Origin: JADHLK01 sp038131695 | GTDB taxonomy: Bacteria; Pseudomonadota; Alphaproteobacteria; Puniceispirillales; Puniceispirillaceae | Direction of reading: 5' to 3' | NCBI GenBank assembly: GCA_038131695.1 | Contig: JAYPQA010000030.1 | Location: 1-64,000 of the forward strand | Length of the DNA stretch: 64,000 nt | Shown here: one piece after another, positions 1 to 9,283 of the stretch | Layout of the letters: each line of letters starts with the position of its first letter | Numbering within the stretch: position 1 is the stretch's first letter | Notes under the pieces: model-generated | Told to the model about the DNA's origin: nothing | What the model saw: only the letters and a program-made list of their open reading frames with translations | Database searches by the model: none | Program-made: the position numbers and the translations under genes

Positions 1-114
1 CAAAATCGGTGTACTTCGTTCCAGTTACAATATATTGCTAGGAGATGAAGCTTCATCAAGTCAATGTAATTGACTAGCTCTGCTTCAACATCAAGTTGAA
101 GTGACACCCGAAAA

Positions 115-133
115 CCCCGCAGTTATTGCGGGG
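115..133. terminator. Rho-independent-type hairpin
   Basis: A 7-bp perfect stem (CCCCGCA, 115-121, with TGCGGGG, 127-133) around a 5-nt loop is followed by CTTTCTCTT on the plus strand. It sits about 30 bases before the tRNA-Gly and probably ends whatever lies to the left of the window. No gene is recognisable in 1-114. Confidence 0.6.
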
Positions 134-161
134 CTTTCTCTTGTCTGATAAGATACGTGGT

Positions 162-238
162 GCGGGTATAGTTTAGTGGTAGAATGACTGCCTTCCAGAA
201 GAAGCGGTAGACGAGTTCGATTCTCTCTGCCCGCACCA
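162..238 (+). tRNA. tRNA-Gly (UCC), with a disturbed anticodon arm
   Basis: The acceptor stem GCGGGTA pairs with TGCCCGC, with one G-U pair. The D-arm is typical for tRNA-Gly and an encoded CCA follows at 236-238. The anticodon TCC lies at 194-196 in a CTTCCAG loop. The 3' side of the anticodon stem should read GCAGT but carries extra bases (around 198-206), and the T-arm is about two bases short. In a stretch where the protein genes are also full of indels, sequencing error is the simplest reading. Otherwise this would be a decayed copy. Confidence 0.75.
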
Positions 239-244
239 AAAATT

Positions 245-267
245 AAAAAAGCTGGAAGGGCTTTTTT
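245..267. terminator. Bidirectional terminator between tRNA-Gly and the HU gene
   Basis: AAAAAAGC (245-252) pairs with GCTTTTTT at about 260-267, giving A and T tracts on both sides of the hairpin. It lies directly after the rightward tRNA and just beyond the 3' end of the leftward HU-like gene, so it can serve both. Confidence 0.55.
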
Positions 268-284
268 GGGCATAATAATGATAA

Positions 285-561
285 ATCTAATTGTAGTTTT
301 ACTGCGTCCTTAAGAGCTTTTGCTGCTCTGATTAGAACTCGCATTTGCTGGGATCTGGATTGATTCTCCTGTTCGAGGATTTCGTCCCTGACGACTGGTC
401 GCATCTTAGCTGAGAAGATACCAAGTCCTGCGATAGAAACCTCTTCACCACGCCCAGGTCCTCAATAATTGATGAAATAACGGTATCAACTGCGACTCTG
501 ACTGTGCCTTTGTACCACCGAGTACTTCATGTACTTTATCAACGATCGCTGCTTTGTTCAT
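285..561 (-). CDS. HU/IHF-family DNA-binding protein (frameshifted)
   Basis: HU proteins are small dimeric nucleoid proteins that bend DNA. Reading leftward from the ATG at 559-561 gives MNKAAIVDKVHEVLGGTKAQ. After frame changes it continues with AVDTVISSIIEDLG, then GEEVSIAGLGIFSAK, a basic arm resembling RPARTGRNPRTGESIQIPAN, and the C-terminal ALKDAVK. These are the HU landmarks in the right order, and about 92 residues is the family length. At least three single-base indels break the frame, so no intact frame spans it. The exact stop is uncertain (about 283-291). The indels look like read errors, because every gene in 1-2880 has them. Confidence 0.7.
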
Positions 562-728
562 ATCAAATATAGTTATATGAATAAAAAAGTAAGACCTGTG
601 CACACACCTGTCATAAACGCCAATTTACAACGAGTAGGTCTTAAAACATTATATATCAAGCCATTATTTGCGCAATATCTGAAACGGCGGCTTAAAACGG
701 TGACATAAAACGATGAAATGTCAAAAAA

Positions 729-744
729 CCCCGCAATTACGGGG
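729..744. terminator. Hairpin terminator after rny
   Basis: CCCCG (729-733) pairs with CGGGG (740-744), flanked by an A-tract on the left and TTTT on the right. It lies about 25 bases beyond the stop codon of the leftward ribonuclease Y gene, where a terminator is expected. On the minus strand the A-tract reads as the U-run. Confidence 0.6.
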
Positions 745-768
745 GTTTTCCTGTTTGTCGAAGGGAGT

Positions 769-2276
769 TTAGCGTGCAATTTCGATAACTCGGTTTTCAC
801 GAATCACATTCACCCGTATTTCACCTGGATATTTAAGTTCATTTTCAATACGGAGCGCAATTTCACGTGCCATTTCTTTGCCTCTGGAATCATATATTCT
901 CAGGATTTACAAAATTCTGATCTCGACCTGCCTGAATCGCGTATGATTTCTCAACTCCTTCAAAGGAGTTAGCGATACCTTCAAGATCAGCGAGTCAGCG
1001 AGGTAATTCTCAACCGTATCCTGAGCTCCGGGCCTACCGCCTGAAAGGGCATCTGCTACTTGCACGATGATGATTCTGGAGTTTCGTACGGATATTCCTC
1101 GTGGTGAGACTGCATAGCTTGAATGATTGGTTCTTCAACTCCAAATTTCTGAAGGATTCGTCGGCCAATTTCCACGTGAGTTCATGTACCTCATGGTCTA
1201 CAGCCTTACCAATGTCGTGGAGAGTGCTCCCGCCTTTTGCGACTTGAACGTCTGCACCGAGTTCTTCTGCAAGTATTGCGGCAATATGTACCATTTCAAT
1301 GGGAATGTTGGAGTACGTTCTGCCCGTAACTTGTTCTAAGTGGAGTCTTCCGAGAATGAGAATTACTCGAGGATCAAGATTAAATACGCCGCACTCACAC
1401 GCAGCTTGCTCTCCTTTTCTTTAATTGTTCGATTAATCTCTTCACAGCTTTTTCAACTGACTCTTCGATTTTTGCCGGCTGAATGCGTCCGTCGAATGGA
1501 TTTTCTGGCGCCACGCGTGCGATGTGTCGTCGAATTGGGTCAAACGAAGAAATGGTAATCATGCCCGGAATGTCATCGATGATGACATCGACACCACTTA
1601 CACGTTAAACGCTTTGTGTTTCGTCCTTCTTTTTCGATGATCTTTCCTTTTAGTTCGTCATTCGGAATTGTGATAGAGTAGCCATGACATCGCTTGTAAC
1701 GGAGTTACCAAGTCTATGGATTGCTGCCGTGAGTATTTCTTTTGCCTTTCTTTCTATCTTCTCCTCACCGGTTGATTCAAGTTTTTGAAGACGGACCATG
1801 ATATCCTCCTCATTTTGCTTTTCAAGTGTCTTGAAAAGCTCATTTAATTCTTCTTTTGAAAGCCCAGAGACTTTCAAGTTCCGACTGCTTTTTCTTCAAT
1901 AATAGATCGATCTTTTCCTTTACTTTCTTAACTTCCTCGATCTTTAACCAGTTTTTTCGACTTCGTTGTCGATGTCCCCCTGTCGCTTATCAAGAAGCTC
2001 TTCTTTCTTTATGAGTCGGTCTTCCGGTCTTTTTGCTTGTCCTTCTCTCTCTTTAAGCTCTCCGAGCTTTTCGTCTTTAATCTTTTCTGCGTCTTTTTCG
2101 GCTTTAGCCGTTATTTTCTTGGCCTCTTCCTTTGCTTCGAGCATCATTTTGACGATCTCAGCTCCACTTGGACCCCTTTTTTGGGGGAGAGACAGTGTCC
2201 ACCTAAGGAAGTAACCAAGGAAGCGATGCCCTCCTCCTGGAGCTGAGAGCAATATGATTACTAATTTTAATGACAT
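769..2276 (-). CDS. rny: Ribonuclease Y (multiply frameshifted)
   Basis: RNase Y is a membrane-anchored endoribonuclease that starts mRNA decay. The gene reads leftward. From the ATG at 2274-2276 comes a hydrophobic anchor (MSLKLVIILL, later GYFLRW), then a long charged coiled coil (AKEEAKKITAKAEKDAEKIK, about 2150-1900). A KH-like part and an HD-domain part follow at about 1300-1030, with AAILAEELGAD, GGSTLHDIGKAVDHEVH and an HHxxS segment visible in pieces. The C-terminus is typical: AGREIRI, then YPGEIRVNVIRENRVIEIAR, before TAA at 769-771. The span codes for about 502 residues, close to the usual 510. Many 1-2 base indels break the frame, most likely read errors. The bacterial host differs from that of the rest of the window. 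Confidence 0.85.
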
Positions 2277-2845
2277 GTTGGCGAAACCCCGCCCTTCGCT
2301 ATTTCGCGTTTTGAAAGGCTGAGTCGTATTTTCAGTAAATATTGAAAATATGGTACAAATCATGTTTTCAACCTCGAAAGCAGAAACAGTGAAAAACAGG
2401 AATTTCTGAATTAATTTTCGTATAAAGGTATGGAAACAATATACAGTATTTACTTGAGAATGTCAGATTCTGGGAAATGGCGCGTAAATATGTATAATCG
2501 GAGAAGATTTGGAGGAGGAGTTACTGCTCGAAGAGAGAAAATCGACTTTCCGTTTTGTTCGGCGAAGGGCTAGTTGGATATGTCGAAATTCATGCAAAAA
2601 CACCTCGTGCACTAATGCTGAGTCGACCAGACAGGCGTTTTCTTCTTGTCGCAGGCTACCCGTTAAGGAGAGATGGCAGATAGAGCGTTTCTGTCACTTC
2701 ATCTTATCTTGAATTTGGATGAGATCATCAATGCAGCAAACAAAGGATTGCGTCTGCAGCCGAGATTGACGAAAAAAATTCGAACTTTGTTGAAGGTGGC
2801 ACCAAGCACAATAATAAAAAACCCCAGATGTAGGAGTTTCCTTAT
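2277..2845. other. Unresolved AT-rich stretch with coding fragments
   Basis: This 569-base stretch separates rny from the first join. No single frame is convincing. One plus-strand stretch (about 2557-2665) reads LFGEGLVGYVEIHAKT, then RALMLSRPDRRFLLVAGYP, before hitting a stop. It looks protein-like and may be one piece of a rightward gene broken by the indels seen throughout 1-2880. I do not recognise the protein. A plus-strand frame at 2673-2990 runs across the join and is not a real gene. Confidence 0.35.
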
Positions 2846-4078
2846 TTATTTCACACCTTTTGGCTTGAAGACGGTATCTACCATGACGCGGGTCGAGGCG
2901 AAGGCCACGTGCGTCGCCGAGATGTTGCGCCCGGCGAACATCAGGTTCTCGATGTTCCGGGAGATGCAGGCCCGCAGCGGAATGTCGTAGAGGTGCGGCA
3001 CGGGATGTTGGACGCAGGGCTCCTCGGTCGGCGCGTTCACGCCTCTTGGCGGGTGGAGGTCGATGGACCAGCCGCCGAAGGCGATCGCGTCCGGGAATTC
3101 GCGCGATTCCATGAGGTCCTGCTCGGTCAACACGTGCAGCCCGACGAAACGCCGGCTCTCGCGCTTGCCGGGCAGGAAGCCGAACCAGTCCAGAGCCCAG
3201 TGCGAGGCGTCAAAAGGATCGTCGCCGTCGCCGCCCTCGGGCGGGCCGTTCTTCACGTGGTCCCAGATGCCCATGACGATGGCGAGCAGCTCGTCGCGGA
3301 TGCCCTCGTTGTGTTTGATGGTGTCGAGGTCGCCGCCGTACTCGGCCCACCAGTAGCCGTATTCGTGGGTGGGCTTCTCCTCGCCGGGCGTGGCGTAGAG
3401 GCGGAGCTTCAGGGAGGGCTTGGAGAACTTGCGCGCCCAGGACGGGGCGACAAAGGGCATGGGGCGTTCGTGCCGGCGGGCCTGGAGAAGAATCGTGGAG
3501 CCCAGGCGGTGGTTGTCGGCCCGTTCGCAGGCCAGCGATTCGCCGAACTGCTCCCGGCTTTCCCGACCCTCCATGAATTCCGCGCCCGCCTCGAAACCCA
3601 GTCGCCCGTCGCCGGTGCAGTCCACGAAGATCTCGGCTCGGATGACGAAGCGGCTTTCCGTGCTCTGTCGTTCGGCAAGGGCATGCGTGATGCGATGGCC
3701 CAGCTTCCGGACGCCGGTCACGGTCGTGTTGAGCAACAGCGTGAGACGCTTTTCGGCGCGGCAGAAGTCGTAGAGGATCAGGTCGAACATGGAGGCGGAT
3801 CGCTGGGGATTGCGCACGCAGTTTTCGAGTCGGATCTCCTCGATGATGCCGCCTTCGCGGGCCTCGGTCAGCAGTTCCTCCCCGCGGTCGAAAGAGCCGG
3901 TCCCGTTGGCTCCGACGACGTGCATCCGCACTTCGCTGGAGGCGTTGCCGCCGAGCACGGGGCGGTCCTGGCACAGGATGACCTTCGCCCCGCAGCGCGC
4001 CGCCGCCAACGCGCAGCACACCCCGGCCGGTCCGCCGCCCGCGACAAGGACGTCGCAATGAAGTTCATGGGTGTCCAT
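2846..4078 (-). CDS. FAD-dependent oxidoreductase, C-terminus cut by a join
   Basis: This belongs to the FAD-oxidoreductase family (PF12831 type) that is abundant in Verrucomicrobiota, Planctomycetota and Lentisphaerota. The N-terminal dinucleotide-binding motif is clear (VLVAGGGPAGVCCALAAARCG, residues 10-30), followed by LGGNASSEVRMH and later FVDCTGDGRLG. Near the end it reads LMFAGRNISATHVAFASTRVM. In relatives this is followed by a conserved stretch with a second cofactor-contacting segment. Here it changes after STRVM (about base 2881) to a short unrelated tail ending in KPKGVK. The real gene therefore ran on, and 2846-2880 belongs to other DNA. Base composition changes sharply at the same point. 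The physiological substrate is unknown. The frame before the break is intact over 1.2 kb, unlike its neighbours to the left. Confidence 0.85.
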   Translation of the reverse strand: MDTHELHCDVLVAGGGPAGVCCALAAARCGAKVILCQDRPVLGGNASSEVRMHVVGANGTGSFDRGEELLTEAREGGIIEEIRLENCVRNPQRSASMFDLILYDFCRAEKRLTLLLNTTVTGVRKLGHRITHALAERQSTESRFVIRAEIFVDCTGDGRLGFEAGAEFMEGRESREQFGESLACERADNHRLGSTILLQARRHERPMPFVAPSWARKFSKPSLKLRLYATPGEEKPTHEYGYWWAEYGGDLDTIKHNEGIRDELLAIVMGIWDHVKNGPPEGGDGDDPFDASHWALDWFGFLPGKRESRRFVGLHVLTEQDLMESREFPDAIAFGGWSIDLHPPRGVNAPTEEPCVQHPVPHLYDIPLRACISRNIENLMFAGRNISATHVAFASTRVMVDTVFKPKGVK

Positions 4079-4381
4079 GGCCTTTTCCCCGAATGGCGCA
4101 TCGTAGCCGGATCGGCGGTGGGAAGAAGCGCAAAAATGGCGGCAACAGGATCAAGGTAGGGCGGCGTTGCGCCGCCGCCCACTTCAACATCCCAACGGGA
4201 TGAAGGACCGGACCACCGGGACTGCCCCGGAGACTCTCGCGCCCTTTCAGGGCTTTGAAATGGGTCGCGACGCAACGCAACCCCACCCGGAGTCGGTCGC
4301 GTTTTTCCGCCTTTCAAATCCTCGGCGCTGACCTAGCATCCGTCTCCTGTCCGGATTGACCACACACTCTTCCAGTCATTC
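4079..4381. repeat. Intergenic stretch with several hairpin repeats
   Basis: The 303-base gap between divergent genes holds palindromes: a GC-rich one at about 4160-4180 (GGCGGCG..CGCCGCC), and CATCCC-AAC-GGGATG at 4188-4202. Further on are phrases such as GCGCCCTTTCAGGGC (about 4239-4253). Such short hairpins strung along intergenic DNA are common in Verrucomicrobiota-like genomes. The gap must also hold the promoters of both neighbours, which I could not assign. Confidence 0.4.
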
Positions 4382-5383
4382 ATGACCTCCACGAAACCAG
4401 CCGTCCTCGTCATGGGTGTCGGCTCCATCGGCGAGCGGCACTTGCGCTGCTTCAAGGCGACCGGCCGTTGCGAGGTCGCCCTCTGCGAATCCATGGCATC
4501 CCGGCGCGAGGATGTCTCTGCGCGTTATGGGGTGGAGGGTTTCGGGAGTTTGGACGAGGCCTTGGCCGCGCGGACCTTTGCGGCCGCGGTCATCGCGACG
4601 CCAGCAGACACCCACATCCCCATTGCGACGGACCTGGCCGGTCGGGGGATGCACCTGCTGATCGAGAAACCGCTGAGCGTCGGGATGGAGGGGCTGGACG
4701 AACTTCTGGCGACCGTCGAGGAAAAGCGGGTCGAGGTCGCAATCGGTTACACCCTGCGCAGCATGCCGCCGTTGCGCGACATGCGGGCGGCGATCCGCTC
4801 CGGCCGCTTCGGCGAACCGCTGCAGGTCACCGTGGTGGGCGGGCAGCATTTTCCCCTCTATCGCCCGGCCTACCGGGAGATCTACTATGCGGATCGCGCG
4901 CGGGGCGGCGGCGCGATCCAGGACTGCGTCACGCATCACCTCAATGCCGTGGAATGGCTGGCCGGCTCCATAGACAGGTTGATCGCCGACGCCGCGCATC
5001 TGGCGTTGGAAGGCGTCGAGGTGGAGGACACCGTCCACATCCTTACCCGGCACGGCGCGGCCATGGGCTCCTTCAGCGTCAACCAGCACCAGGCGCCCAA
5101 CGAAACGATCGTCACCGTCGTCTGTGACCGCGGCGCGGTCCGCTGGGAAACGGCGCGCAACCGCTGGCTCTCCTGCGCGGAACCGGGCGCCGACTGGACC
5201 GTAGAACAGGAATACCAGGCCGAGCGCGACGACTACTACATCAACCAGGCTAACAGCTTCCTCGACCAGATTGAAAGCGGCCGCGAGCCGGTCTGTTCGC
5301 TCGCCGAAGGCGCGCAGACGCTGCGGGTGAACCTGGCGGCGCTCCGGTCGCTGGAAACGGGGGGATGGGAAGCAGTTGAATGA
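4382..5383 (+). CDS. Gfo/Idh/MocA-family oxidoreductase
   Basis: This is a 333-residue NAD(P)-dependent sugar or inositol dehydrogenase-type protein. The N-terminal Rossmann fold starts with VLVMGVGSIGERHLRCF (residues 9-25). The catalytic-site EKP motif follows in HLLIEKPLSV (about residues 92-101). The C-terminal substrate-binding domain carries GGGAIQDCVTHHLNAVEWL, whose paired histidines sit where the family has its catalytic His. The frame is complete and clean. Gfo/Idh proteins act on many polyols and aminosugars, so the substrate cannot be named. It is followed at about 300 bases by an SDR on the same strand, so a joint sugar-modifying role is possible. The start was chosen as the ATG giving the usual short N-terminal strand. 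Confidence 0.85.
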   Translation: MTSTKPAVLVMGVGSIGERHLRCFKATGRCEVALCESMASRREDVSARYGVEGFGSLDEALAARTFAAAVIATPADTHIPIATDLAGRGMHLLIEKPLSVGMEGLDELLATVEEKRVEVAIGYTLRSMPPLRDMRAAIRSGRFGEPLQVTVVGGQHFPLYRPAYREIYYADRARGGGAIQDCVTHHLNAVEWLAGSIDRLIADAAHLALEGVEVEDTVHILTRHGAAMGSFSVNQHQAPNETIVTVVCDRGAVRWETARNRWLSCAEPGADWTVEQEYQAERDDYYINQANSFLDQIESGREPVCSLAEGAQTLRVNLAALRSLETGGWEAVE

Positions 5384-5478
5384 GACTTTGGAACGTCATA
5401 TGCCGAAGGCATTCCAGCCATTGGCCGGTGGTTGCCGCGAGGAACGAGCAACACCGCGGATGCTCGAAACACATCGTC

Positions 5479-5499
5479 TCGCATCCCGAAAGGATGCGA
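5479..5499. repeat. Hairpin within a 296-base intergenic stretch
   Basis: TCGCATCC (5479-5486) pairs perfectly with GGATGCGA (5492-5499) around a CGAAA loop. The rest of the gap (5384-5679) has further short inverted repeats, such as CCCCGGGG at about 5517-5524. It resembles the hairpin-rich gap at 4079-4381. I see no gene in it. Confidence 0.5.
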
Positions 5500-5679
5500 C
5501 GAAACTAGACATCCACCCCGGGGTGTCGCTCGCATCCGCGGCTTCGACCCCGCGCCAATGGCTGTCAAGCCTCCGGCTTGGAGAGGCGGCCGCGCTCAGG
5601 CATGGGAATGGAACTTGGAGCTTCACCTGTTTTCACGCCCTCACCGCCTGACCAACCAGCCCCACGAACCCACCCGCCC

Positions 5680-6399
5680 ATGACACCCACCGCCCCCTCT
5701 CTCTTCGATCTCACCGGTCGCATTGCGCTCATCACCGGCGCATCCGGGCACCTGGGCTCCGCTTTCGCCGACGCGTTGGCGGAGGCGGGCGCGAATGTCG
5801 TGTGCGCCAGTCGCGATCTCGCCCGAGCGCGGGCCTCGGCTGAGCGGTTGACCACGGAGCGCGGCAATCGCCACTTTGCCGTCGAATTGGACCAGACCGA
5901 CGAGGGTTCGCTCAACGCGGGCTTCGACGCTGCGGTCGACGTCGCCGGAGCCATCGACATCCTGGTGAACAACGGGCACGCGGGTGACGCGCACGACCTG
6001 ACCGACGTTTCGGCGGCGGACTTCAACAAGGTCCTCGCCAACGCCACGGGCTATTTCCTGCTGGCCCGGCGTTTGCGGGACCACGCGGTGGGACGCGGCG
6101 TCTCGGGCAGCGTGGTGATGATCGGCTCGATGTATGGGGTGGTCGGCTCCTATCCGGACGCCTACGCGGATGTCTGCCCCGCAAGCCCGGTCTCTTACCA
6201 CACGCTCAAGGGCGGCGTCGTGCATCTGACGCGCCATCTGGCCGTGTATTGGGCTAAGGACGGAATCCGGGTGAACTGCCTCAGCCCCGGGCCGTTCCCC
6301 TCGGAGAAGGCTCCGGCGGAAATGGTCGAAAGTCTGTCAATTCAGTATGGGCAGTTACGTTTGCGAAAGGCAGGGCCGGTTTGCAAAGCGGCCTTTTGA
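5680..6399 (+). CDS. Short-chain dehydrogenase/reductase, C-terminus cut by a join
   Basis: This is an NAD(P)-dependent SDR. The cofactor motif is ALITGASGHLGSA (about residues 14-26), with VNNGHAGD where the family has NNAG. The catalytic residues are visible: Ser in VVMIGSMYGVVG, and Tyr and Lys in VSYHTLKGGVVHL. After GIRVNCLSPGPFPSEKAPAEMVE the usual ending (an LGR-type segment, then a TGQ...VDGGW segment) is missing. It is replaced by about 20 unrelated residues ending in KAGPVCKAAF. The true SDR sequence thus ends at about 6331-6345, where the next genome begins. The ATG at 5680 was chosen because it sits just before FDLTGRIALITG. Confidence 0.8.
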   Translation: MTPTAPSLFDLTGRIALITGASGHLGSAFADALAEAGANVVCASRDLARARASAERLTTERGNRHFAVELDQTDEGSLNAGFDAAVDVAGAIDILVNNGHAGDAHDLTDVSAADFNKVLANATGYFLLARRLRDHAVGRGVSGSVVMIGSMYGVVGSYPDAYADVCPASPVSYHTLKGGVVHLTRHLAVYWAKDGIRVNCLSPGPFPSEKAPAEMVESLSIQYGQLRLRKAGPVCKAAF

Positions 6400-6408
6400 C
6401 AGAGAGAG

Positions 6409-7854
6409 ATGGTCGCGAAGATTGGTGCCCCGAAGAAACAGCTGCCGGTGAAGCGCGTATCGCCCCTGACACGGACAGCGCAGCGCCCTGGCTTGCACAA
6501 GCTGGGCAGCTATGAGTGTCTGGTTGAGACGGGGCCGGCAAAGCGGCCGGTTTTTCAGCCGCCTATGAAGAAGCTGGCGTTACAGTTGTGAAAAATGGAT
6601 GCGTTATCATCCGCCCGATGGCGGAAATGGGCCATTGGCCGGCTACCGCGCTTTTCGTCATCGAAAAGCGATGCTGGAGCCAAACAGAGCGGGGCCAATG
6701 CGTTCTTCTACCGGCCCAGATCACCGCCGCAGCAAGATGGATGCGCTCTCCTCAGCCAAGGTGCTATTGGTGATCGGGCAACCAGTTTGGCGCGTTACCG
6801 GATTGGCCGCCTGCAATCGGGGCGGGGTGGCCGGTCTGGTCGATTGGCACGGCCAGTCGGGGCGATTGTGCGGGCCTTTTGATGTGCGCCCGGAAGTGGC
6901 TGAACAGATCGAGTCGATGGGCGCCGAATTTTTGATGCTTGAATTTGACGAAGACGGCTCTGGTGACGGCAGGTATGCAAAACCAGCATCGCCGGAATTC
7001 ATCGAAAGGAAATGGCGCTGTTCCGGGAACAGGCCCCCGGATGGATATTGTTATCACCACCGCGCTGATACCCGGCAAATCCGGCGCCCAAGCTCCTGGC
7101 CAGCTGAGATGGTGGGCTTGATGAAACCCGGCTCAGTGGTCGTGGACCGGCTGCTGAACAGGGCGGCAATTGTGACCAAACCGGGCGAGATTGTCAAAAC
7201 CGAAAATGATGTCACCATTGTCGGCTATACTGATTTCCCCAGCCCGCATGGCCGCGCAAAGTCTTCCAGCCTTTATGCCACCAATCTGCGCCATATGACG
7301 GATGATCTGACGCCGGAAAAAGACGGGGCGATCACGATCAATATGGAGGATGATGTGATCCGCGGCGCAACAATCGTGCGGGCAGGAGGATCACCTTCCG
7401 TACCGCCGCCGCCCAAAGGTGCAGGCGATAGGCAAAGCCCCGGCCCAGAAGGCCCCGGAGTTGAGCGAAGAGGAAAAAGAAGGCCGCGCTGTGGGCCCGT
7501 GCGGCTGAGAAAAAGCCGGCCAGCGCCAGCTGGGGCTGTTAAGTTCTGGGGTCTGTTCATGCTGTTGATCGGGCAATATGCTGACCAGCTTCATGCGGCA
7601 TTTTATCGTTTTGCGCTGTCCTGTTTTGTCGGCTTTCGGGTTATCTGGAATGTCAGCCATGCGCTGCATACACCGCTGATGGCGATAACCAACGCGATTT
7701 CAGGCATTATCATTCTGGGAACCTTGCTGCAAATTGGCTCACGGCGTGCCGGTTGTGTTGATACTGGCCGCCCTGTCAGTGCTGATAGCCACGATTAATA
7801 TTGTGGGCGGCTTTATGGTGACGCGCCGGATGTGTGATGTTCCGCAAGAGCTGA
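6409..7854 (+). CDS. pntA: NAD(P) transhydrogenase alpha subunit (frameshifted, internal gap)
   Basis: PntA and PntB form the proton-pumping transhydrogenase that makes NADPH from NADH at the inner membrane. The product starts MVAKIGAPKK and carries pieces of LPGEARIALTPDSAQ. After a gap come MDALSSA, then GYRA. The NAD domain follows: KVLVIG, VRAFDVRPEVAEQIESMGAEF, ALIPGKPAP, MKPGSVVVDLA, VGYTDFPSRMA. The C-terminal membrane part has SWGLLFMLLIGQYA and NAISGIIILG, ending MFRKS (stop 7852-7854). It is therefore the fused PntAA+PntAB form. Many indels break the frame. Roughly 80-100 residues between VVKNG (about 6596) and MDALSSA are missing, which is more than simple indel noise. Confidence 0.85.
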
Positions 7855-7882
7855 CAGACGGGTCTGAAGGGATTTTTTGGGG

Positions 7883-9259
7883 ATGAGTTTTAATCTTGTA
7901 ACAGCTCTTTATATTGCCGCCTCGGTGCTCTTTATTCTGGCGGGGCGGGCTGAGCAATCAGGAAAGGCCAAGCGGCTGTCTGGTTGGTATTGTGGGCATG
8001 GCCATTTGCGGTGTTGGCACGATGGCCGGGCCAGGAAGCGGCGATAACTAAATAGCTGTGGCTGCTGGTGATGCTGGCGGTCGGTGCGGTGATCGGGGCG
8101 ATTGTGGCCATGCGGGTTGAGATGACCGGGATGCCGCAGCTGGTTGCCGCCTTGCATTCCTTTGTCGGTCTGGCGGCGGTGTTTATTGGCATTGGCTCAG
8201 AGCTGGATCCGCCAAAGAGGGCCTCGAAGGGCTGAAATTATCATTCATGAGACGGAGATTTTTATCGGCGTCTTTATTGGGGCGGTGACCGCGACCGGCT
8301 CAGTGGTGGCCGGCTAGCAAGCTGGCCGGCTGGCTGGATGGCAAGCCCTTAACCCTGCCAGGCGCAATATTCCCTCAATCTGGTTGCGGTGCTGGTCTGT
8401 CTGGTTCTGGGTTGGATGTATCTGAACCACCGTTGGCATTTGGACGCTTCTATCTGATGACCGCGATTGCCTTTGTCTTTCAGGGGCGCATCTGGTGCTG
8501 GCGATTGGCAGGGCGGATATGCCGGTGGTGGTCTCCATGCTGAACAGCTATTCCGGCTGGGCGGCGGCAGCGACCGGCTTTTTGCTGGGCAATGATTTGC
8601 TGATTGTGACCGGCGCGCTGGGCGGCGCGTCGGGGCATTCTCTCTTATATTATGCCGAAGGCGATGAACCGCAATTTCCTGTCGGTTATTCTGGCGGCTG
8701 GGGCACCCAAACCGGCGGCCCAGGAGGTGGAAGGCGAGATGATCGCAACCGATGTTCCCAGCGTTGCTGCTGATCTGGCTGAGGCGGATGATATTATTAT
8801 CGTGCCCGGCTATGGCGCGCGGTGGCCCAGGCTCAGCTTCCTGTCTCGAGCTGACCCGCCGCTTGCGCGACAAAGGGCAAGCAGGTGCGCTTGCCATCCG
8901 TATCCGGTGGCTGGCCGTTTGCCGGGCCACATGAATGTGCTGCTGGCTGAGGCCAAGGTGTGCCGTATGATATTGTGCTGGAAATGGATGAGATCAACGC
9001 CGATTTCCCGTCAGCTGATCTGGTGATCATTCTGGGGGCTAATGATATTGCTCAACCCGGCCGCCCAGGAAGACGAACCAGCCCGATTGCCGGGATGCCG
9101 GTTCTGGAAGTCTGGAAAGCCAAACAGGTGATTATCTCCAAGCGCGGTCAGGGCGCGGCTATTCCGGCATTGAAAATCCGTTGTTCTTCAAGGATAATTC
9201 GCGGATGCTCTGGCGATGCCAAGGCGAGCCTGGATCGATACTTACCGCACCTTGCCTAG
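7883..9259 (+). CDS. pntB: NAD(P) transhydrogenase beta subunit (frameshifted)
   Basis: This is the NADP-binding and membrane partner of PntA, starting 28 bases after it. It begins MSFNLVTALYIAASVLFILA. Fragments of the membrane domain follow (VEMTGMPQLVAALHSFVGLA, VFIGI, VVVSMLNSYSGWAAAATGF). The NADP domain follows: ADDIIIVPGYG, HMNVLLAEA, VPYDIVLEMDEINADF, LVIILGAND. The end is NPLFFKDNSRML, then GDAKASLD, before TAG at 9257-9259. The total of about 458 residues equals the family length, so the gene is complete in life. At least six indels break the frame here. The order pntA-pntB on one strand is standard. Confidence 0.88.
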
Positions 9260-9283
9260 GCAGGCTGGCTAACAAACCATGCC

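Noticed and set aside
2909..4159. 416-residue plus-strand open frame
   Set aside because: It lies opposite the FAD-oxidoreductase gene in GC-rich DNA. It has no motif, is rich in Val/Ala/Gly from reversed codons, and the minus-strand frame has clear family motifs.
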